Shown here: positions 58,552-64,000 of the stretch, in pieces
Layout: each line of letters starts with the position of its first letter
How positions within the stretch are numbered: the first letter of the stretch is position 1
NCBI RefSeq assembly: GCF_910592395.1
Contig: NC_088311.1
Span: 20,873,695 to 20,937,694, forward strand
Reading direction: 5' to 3'
From: Lineus longissimus
Lineage: Eukaryota; Nemertea; Pilidiophora; Heteronemertea; Lineidae
DNA: 64,000 bases
Notes under the pieces: generated by a model
What the model saw: the letters and a program-made list of their open reading frames with translations, nothing else
Told to the model about the DNA's origin: nothing
Database searches by the model: none
Translations under genes and position numbers: made by a program

Positions 58552-61500
58552 CTGAAATAAGGAGAACATAATGGAGAAATCTGTTAAAGGAAAAAAAAAC
58601 AAATGGGTGGATGTGTTAGGATGTTTTAGGATTCTTGAAAGCAAAGATAGTTCGGTATCTTTTTCCTTTAGCGTATCACTTGTGCACTTTGTGGAAGGTT
58701 TGCTGGGGTATTTCTGGTGATGAGGTCATGATAGGCTTGCAGGAGATCATGGATTTGACTCAAGCAAGGATTACCGCCGATTTTTCTCAAAGGTTTACAA
58801 GGTTAACTCTAAGACTTTGTCTTTAGATTTTGGTCCTTAAGGGACTGTTTTTATGCAATATGACCTTTGTAATCAGAATACCTCCCTATTTAAGGACAGC
58901 ATTTATCATTATCAAAGCTTGAAAGCTTGAAAGCAGAAGAAGCCAATAAAGTGCTTAAGTGGTTCTGCCCCTACGGCTGGGCTTAGAGTTACCTGTGCTA
59001 ACATTACGACTACCGGTATTGCTTTCCGAATATGTGGTATAATGAACCGCAGACTGCTTCCAAGTGAACACACTTTTTGCAGTAGGAGGGACATCTCTCA
59101 TGATATCGGCTGAAAATTCAAGTAATGAATAATAAAAAAACTTAACTTGCTTTTGTGAGAACTGCAGAAAATGACAGACTAGAAGTAGCATAGAGAGTGC
59201 ATTCTGTCAACTCCAGCACACTTTTATTCAGCAAAGTTCGAACCAGAGACATCTTGATTGCCAGCCGAGAGTCTGAGCCACTACACCACAACGGCTCCTA
59301 CTAGCCTGTTGTCTCTTTGTGCAATGTGCATTTTACAAACCAACTGGTCACATGCTGCAACCAAAGCTGGTGCACGTACCTTTTATTGAATTTGTGGATT
59401 CGAGCTGATGCAGGTTTGGCTTCCGGACAAAGTCATTGACTGTCTGACACAGCGGAGAGTCTTTTTCATCCAAGATGTCCATGTCGCAGGAGTAGAATTT
59501 TTTATCTGTCCAAAACATAATTAGGACATAGGATACTAGTTTGACGGGCTAGCTCTTGAAGTTGAAGAGTGAATGTAATGAATGAATTCTATCCTGTCTC
59601 CAAAGACATTTTGATATTCTTACAGCACTGCAAACTTTTTCTTGGCAAAAGTGGATTCAGAAAGTTGCCAGTATTTTTGGCTTAGAGGGTCAGGTCCATT
59701 ATTGACATTTACCAAGAAAATATGCTTCTAATTGGACAAACTTTGTTATTTCTTTTGATATAGGTACCTTGATCTTCAAACAATGTCTTCTCCACCATCA
59801 CATCCAAATCATCACCAGGAACCTCTTGATCTGGAACCACGGAATGAGCCTCAACTTTTGGAACTTTCTGTGGAGAACAGGTCACGACACGGTCACCTTG
59901 CCTCTTCTGGCTGCTGTTGCTCTTCATCTCAATTCGAGGGTCGTTTTTGAGACGTTTCTCAGGAGGCACATCAGTCGTATCTTTGTCGTCTCCTGGTTCG
60001 CCATGCAAGTCATGCAGCCTTTTCCTTGCACCACTGGCCCTATCACTAGAATCATCCCTAGAAATCCTCACACCTTCCTCCTTCATAATAAGGCTCTCAG
60101 TCTCATCTTCTGCCTTGCTTTTTCCACAACAAATTCCAGAGACCTGATCAGAATCCAACTCCTGACTAAGAACGAGATCGCCAAGGATAGAACTGGCTTG
60201 AGATGCTGGAATGAAACCTGGATATCGAACCTCCTTATCACCAATTTCATGGTCATCTTCATCCACGATGTGGCATTTTGCGTCAGAAGTGCTGGGCAAC
60301 TGGACAGCCACTGATTCCTGTTTAAGACCACTAAGGACTGCATTTGTTTGAGACACTGGCATGCAATCAGGATAGTCAATCGCACTCCTCCCATGGTCAT
60401 ACCTGTTGTCCACTTCTGAACTGTCCACATTGACATCAAGATTGTTGTTCTGGTGTTCCTTATCTGCATGACTTGATGTCTGAATAACATGTTCAGACCT
60501 GTCCACGGCTGAATTATTGGTATCGCCTCCACTTGGAACAATCATGAATTGGCCCTTCAACTCAGCTTCAACGATTCTATCCTCAGATTCCGAATCGAAC
60601 AAACTCACAGCATCGCTCCCTTGGGAGAGTGGACTGTATGAAATCTCATGAGAGTCATCCTGTCGCTGAAAAAGCCTTGGTGTTGAAGATTGCACCACAT
60701 CTGGAGTTGTCTCAACTTGGGACACACTTCGACTCCGATGGGATATCACCGTATTAGAATCAAGTGATGTGGCATTTGTCTTCTCATTTCCAGTTGGGAC
60801 TGTCAGAGTTCTTGAGACAGGTCCAGCAATGGTCTCATTCATCGAACTCCCATCTTTACTGTCAATGTCAGTGTCTTTGCCTTCCACAGACACATCCATC
60901 CTATGAGGACAATTATTGTCATCGCTGTCCTTATTTTCAAAGTGTCTGTCCTTGCTTTCAAAATCAAGACATTTGCTTTCAATTTGAATATGCTTGCTTT
61001 CAACATCATTATCATCACTCTCAACACAACTGTAATTGCTTTCAACAGCACTGTCCTCACTTTGAAAACCACTGTTTCTGCTTTCAACACTGATGTCCCT
61101 GTATTCGAAACTATTGTCTTTGTCAGAGAGACTGTTGTCTTCACTATCTTTCCTTTCCATGTCTGTTCCTTCATTAATACCAACCTCATCGCTGCAACCA
61201 TTACTGTCAACGTGCTCCCCTATAGTAATGGTTCCTACTAGTTCCTGCAACAAACTTTCCACCTCCCCCAAGATGGTGTTTTTATCTGTATCAAATCTGT
61301 GGCCATCCTCACTGAGCCTTTGCCTATCACTGAGCCTTTGCCTATCAGGGATGGAGTCCTTTACCAGTTCACCATTCATACTTCCAAACATGCTTTTGAC
61401 ACCAATTATTTCTAACATTCCTGAACTCTCTTCACGTCCTCTCTCTTCCACATTCGGCACACCCTCAGTAAGAAGGGGAACATCTTCTCTGTTATTTTCA

Positions 61501-62676
61501 GGAAGGCACCGGTCCCCTATCTCCCTGTATTTGCTCAAATTGTCACAGCTGCTGGAAGTATCTGAGTCTTGTGAATGACAAGACACATATCCTGCCTTGT
61601 CACCGAAACATTGATATATTAGACTCCTCAAAGACGGAGGGGCACTTCGGGAAACATAAGTGTCCTCGGTCTCCAAATTCATGATGTCTTCTATGTCAAT
61701 GGTATTCTGAGACGTCTCACTGTCTGCACATGAATAAGTATGGCATTCCTCAAGCTGAGACTCTGATGGGAAATGCACACCATGGTCTCCACAACCTGTT
61801 GGAAAACCACAGCCAGCGTCTGTCAATCTTTTCAAGCAACTTTTCCCAGGTGCCAGCTGTTCTAAACTTGGTTCTGTCTGTGGATTGCCACCAGGACATT
61901 GAATCGTCTCCACTATTTCTCCAATGAAAGCTTTAGAATGTCCATAAGGCACATCATTAGCCACTCCTGAGGAAAAAGCCATAGCTGTTCCACCTTGTTC
62001 TTCCAGAGATATCTTGAGGTCGTCTCCTGATGGTTCCACTCTATCACTTGCCTCATTCTCAGCAGCAAGGCTCATGCTTATGTCACTAAAGCTCACAGAA
62101 GGCAAGTCTGAAATATCAGAGAAATTGTTTTATAAAACTAATGGTGATATAACAAAATGTTTATTATTACACATACATGTATAAGAAATATGACAATAAT
62201 CCCAAAGAGGTTTGAGCAAGGTAGTTCACAATAGAAAGGCGCTACAAGGTGATTTGTTACCATCATGACATCATCTGTTTGTTTTATATTATATTCCATT
62301 CATTCCAAATTGGTCTTAAGGACAAAGTCACAACCAGAAGTTTTAGGCCAAAGACGACTTTTCAGATGAATTTTGACTGGATATCACAAAAATCAAAATA
62401 TCTGCATAGTTTTTGAAGCAAGTTACTTGTCAGGTTGTGATGAAGGTGTTCCAGGATAGAGTCATTCCTTACTCCAAGTGGTAACAAGATAGGAAGTACA
62501 TCTTTTGTTGTGGTCTCATCTGCCTCCAGGGTACCTGAAGTGAAATGGAATTCATGAAAATAATGAGATTATCTACACCAGATCACAGGCAGCAGAAAAA
62601 ACCTAGACAGTCTTCATGATTATTGTGAGAAAAGTTGTAACTGAAGAATTTTACCGCTTTCCTCTAGGGTATCCAT
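58436..62676 (-). CDS. RAD51-associated-protein-like gene, 6 coding exons, 942 residues
   Basis: On the minus strand the coding exons are 62676-62655, 62534-62427, 62107-59768, 59505-59380, 59109-58993 and 58551-58436. Every junction is AG..GT, all introns are phase 1, and the total is 2829 nt including TGA. The protein is acidic and Ser-rich and probably disordered. It has eleven ESK/ESD heptads (about residues 360-440), a duplicated YPx(C/F)(M/I)PxSQ motif near 622 and 671, a Lys/Arg-rich nuclear-localisation-like stretch near 745-800, and a C terminus PLRLGLSKRQSVRPLH at 922-937. That C terminus resembles the RAD51-binding end of RAD51AP1 and RAD51AP2. One giant exon followed by small 3' exons also recalls RAD51AP2. 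The likely role is RAD51 binding in nuclear homologous recombination (inference from the motif). The N terminus does not resemble RAD51AP1, so orthology is unproven. Confidence 0.8.
58552..58992 (-). other. Intron 5 of the RAD51AP-like gene, 441 bp
   Basis: Phase 1 intron. The stretch 58857-58912 (AATCAGAATACCTCCCTATTTAAGGACAGCAT on the + strand, in pieces) resembles the CTCTC-type element at 56090. Confidence 0.75.
58993..59109 (-). CDS. Exon 5 of the RAD51AP-like gene
   Basis: A 117-nt, phase 1-1 exon with acceptor TTGAATTTTCAG and donor CACAG|GTAACT. It encodes ADIMRDVPPTAKSVFTWKQS followed by AVHYTTYSESNTGSRNVST. A Trp-containing stretch some 50 residues before the C-terminal RAD51-binding-like motif is also seen in RAD51AP1 (family knowledge; the match here is loose). 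Confidence 0.83.
59238..59302 (-). mobile_element. tRNA-like SINE head in intron 4 of the RAD51AP-like gene
   Basis: On the minus strand GTTGTGGTGTAGTGGCTCAG (A box) and TCTCTGGTTCGAACTTTGC (B box) are about 30 bp apart. It lies in the 270-bp intron 59110-59379. Confidence 0.6.
59380..59505 (-). CDS. Exon 4 of the RAD51AP-like gene
   Basis: A 126-nt, phase 1-1 exon with acceptor TTTTGGACAG and donor AAAAG|GTACGT. It encodes KKFYSCDMDILDEKDSPLCQ, then TVNDFVRKPNLHQLESTNSIK. It is fully open and in phase with exons 3 and 5. No domain is recognised. Confidence 0.83.
59768..62107 (-). CDS. Giant exon 3 of the RAD51AP-like gene
   Basis: A 2340-nt open exon, by far the longest in the window. It has acceptor CTGATATTTCAG|AC and donor CAAG|GTACCT. 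The open frame has no true ATG at its start (TTG is the first codon after the split one), so it is an internal exon. It encodes about 780 residues rich in Ser, Asp and Glu, with heptad repeats (codons at 60909-61160), a QRLSDRQRLS duplication (61313-61348) and a duplicated YP..PxSQ..xxLxxL motif. Basic segments (PPEKRLKNDPR, SSQKRQGDR, SPQKVPKVE) follow near the 3' end. No catalytic domain was recognised. Confidence 0.92.
62108..62426 (-). other. Intron 2 of the RAD51AP-like gene, 319 bp
   Basis: Phase 1 intron with no notable feature. Confidence 0.75.
62427..62534 (-). CDS. Exon 2 of the RAD51AP-like gene
   Basis: A 108-nt, phase 1-1 exon with acceptor CATTTCACTTCAG and donor ACAA|GTAACT. 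It encodes TLEADETTTKDVLPILLPLG followed by VRNDSILEHLHHNLT. It has no stop in frame and joins both neighbours in phase. No known domain is recognised. Confidence 0.72.
62655..62676 (-). CDS. First coding exon of the RAD51AP-like gene
   Basis: A 22-nt coding segment, MDTLEES plus one base, ending at AGCG|GTAAAA. The ATG is chosen because the same frame has a TAA three codons upstream (in ACA TCA TAA CTC CTG ATG), and because its phase 1 end joins exactly to the next exon (G|GT). The context is CTCCTGATGG. A 5' untranslated exon or a different upstream start exon cannot be excluded. Confidence 0.55.
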
Positions 62677-64000
62677 CAGGAGTTATGATGTGCCTCTTCA
62701 AATACCAAAATGAACCAACTCGTTTACTCAACCAGTAGGTATAGGCTGGCCAAGCGGTCAATAGGCGCTACCTGCAAAAAAATGAGAAAGAATGGAATCT
62801 GTGAACTTCGTTTTGTTACAGGTTTTTTAGGATTCTGCATTACACAATGCACAAAGCTTCAGTGGCCTGTCGCATGGGTGTGGTTAAAACATGTGCTCAT
62901 CCATCCTCGAATTATCCATTTAGAGCCAAGCCAGCGGGATGCACTCTGCAAAAGGATGGTCTGTCAAAAGTGTCACGTCTGTGAGTGTCTGTGTGTGTGA
63001 GTGCGAGGACAGTCACACTTTCACAGGAAGTTGTAATGTGGAGAGCAAAACTAACGCCCCCTGGATTGGGAGCCGAAAGCCTCTTATTCCAGGGACGAAG
63101 TCCCGTCCTTTTAAGGAGCCTTCGGCCCCAAATCTTCTTAAGGACTTTAGCCCCCACAGTAAAACTTCCTGTGTGACAGTGCGGTAACGTTACATCGCAT
63201 GGGTAGGCGTGCCACACCCACGGCCACATCGTTCATCCATCACGAAGCATTTCGAGTTCGACTTGTCTTTTCGCCCAACTAAAAGTTTAATCATTGATCA
63301 AACCACACCAAATAACCTTTGATGTATAAATGATATCATTTAAATGTTATGTTCGTCTGCCTATATTTGAGTTATATAAAAGGAAATCACACCAATTTAT
63401 AGTAAACGTAGACTAATTCAGCGAAATATCAAAATTCATGAAAAGCTGTCTGCTAATCTTGCCTTTTCTAATTTTTAACAACAGGCGGCGCTCTTCGCAG
63501 TCGGCAAGAGTGGAATTCATTGACTTTATTTTGGGAAACACAACCAACAATCTTGGGCGATTTTGCGAGTTTTGTCCCATATTTCAGCTTCAAACTCAAT
63601 GTTATCGACGTTTGTAGCATTTATAAGAGTATACTAAGACAACGGATGCCTGCTACTTACAAGTGTTATTCGTGATAAGAGGTAAATATATGTGTAGATC
63701 CCGGTGTGCGCCTGTAAAATCCGAATTCCCGAGTATTTCATCACTTTTTCTCCATTCATAATTCATTCATTCATGTCGTAGGCCTACATGTGTAAACTGC
63801 ACATGTCACCTTTGTGACATGTATTTAACTGTTGGTACATCATCATTTGTCACGATACCCACTTGTTATATATCATTGGAAAGGGCTTGAAAAATGCTAA
63901 TGAACTGTGCCTATGTCAGGCCCTTTTGTTGATGCTAATGAGTTCAGCATTGTACATGCAATGACAATGCATAGGCTACACAGACTACAGATAGCCCTGC
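62677..64000. other. 5' flank of the RAD51AP-like gene
   Basis: Beyond the possible promoter stretch noted separately, nothing coding or repetitive was recognised. Confidence 0.6.
62930..63560 (-). promoter_or_regulatory. Possible promoter / 5' region of the RAD51AP-like gene
   Basis: This stretch upstream of the first coding exon is richer in G+C and CpG than its surroundings: GCGGTAACGTTACATCGCATGG near 63180, and GGCGGCGCTCTTCGCAG near 63485. No TATA box or clear initiator stands out. It is the best candidate for a promoter or untranslated first exon, on composition only. Confidence 0.25.

Noticed and set aside
59769-61578. Plus-strand open frames of up to 181 codons opposite the giant exon
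   Set aside because: They are antisense shadows of the RAD51AP-like coding sequence with no recognisable product.
59709-62105. Reading the 798-codon frame as a complete single-exon gene
   Set aside because: Its first codon is TTG, not ATG. A good acceptor lies directly upstream and a good donor just before the stop, and flanking exons join in phase.

Overview
This is a low-gene-density, intron-rich animal genome window, AT-rich outside the exons. Short phase-compatible exons with GT..AG borders, long introns, tRNA-derived SINEs and many miniature inverted-repeat elements all indicate a metazoan. A dispersed repeat that begins with an AGCTCACC hairpin and ends in GAGGTGAGCACAATGGCCCTGGCCATTT resembles repeats common in marine invertebrates such as molluscs and brachiopods. 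The likely source is therefore a marine, probably lophotrochozoan, invertebrate. That placement is an inference; no species can be named from the sequence.

Two protein-coding genes are supported, and they converge tail to tail. Gene 1 (+ strand, 13802 to 46329) is the 3' part of a secreted or matrix protein. Its twelve visible exons encode a Ser/Thr/acidic linker and then EGF, laminin G, EGF, laminin G, EGF, laminin G and a stop. A single EGF in front of each of three LG domains is the layout of pikachurin (EGFLAM), not agrin or perlecan. Its 5' exons, where FN3 domains would be expected, are not visible and probably lie upstream of the window. One intron, within the first LG domain, is 16.7 kb long.

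Gene 2 (- strand, 62676 down to 58436) was assembled from six exons that join in frame into a 942-residue, mostly acidic and Ser-rich protein. One 2340-nt exon dominates it. Its last 22 residues carry a PLRLGLS...VRPLH motif like the RAD51-binding C terminus of RAD51AP1/RAD51AP2, so it is probably a divergent RAD51-associated protein of homologous recombination. The big exon also encodes a run of about eleven acidic heptads.

The rest is non-coding and repeat-rich. Positions 1-13801 hold repeat fragments and probably an intron or upstream flank. The gene 1 introns hold SINE copies, a 1.2-kb AGCTCACC element with a 106-bp CGT microsatellite and three 301-bp internal repeats, an 11-copy 79/65-bp minisatellite and several smaller arrays. 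The 12-kb intergenic stretch 46330-58435 holds three related TGTGACCC inverted-repeat elements, two TTAA-flanked piggyBac-type miniature elements, a fold-back element with a C20 tract, and 35-bp and 53-bp tandem arrays. No rRNA gene, intact tRNA gene, CRISPR array or autonomous transposon was seen.
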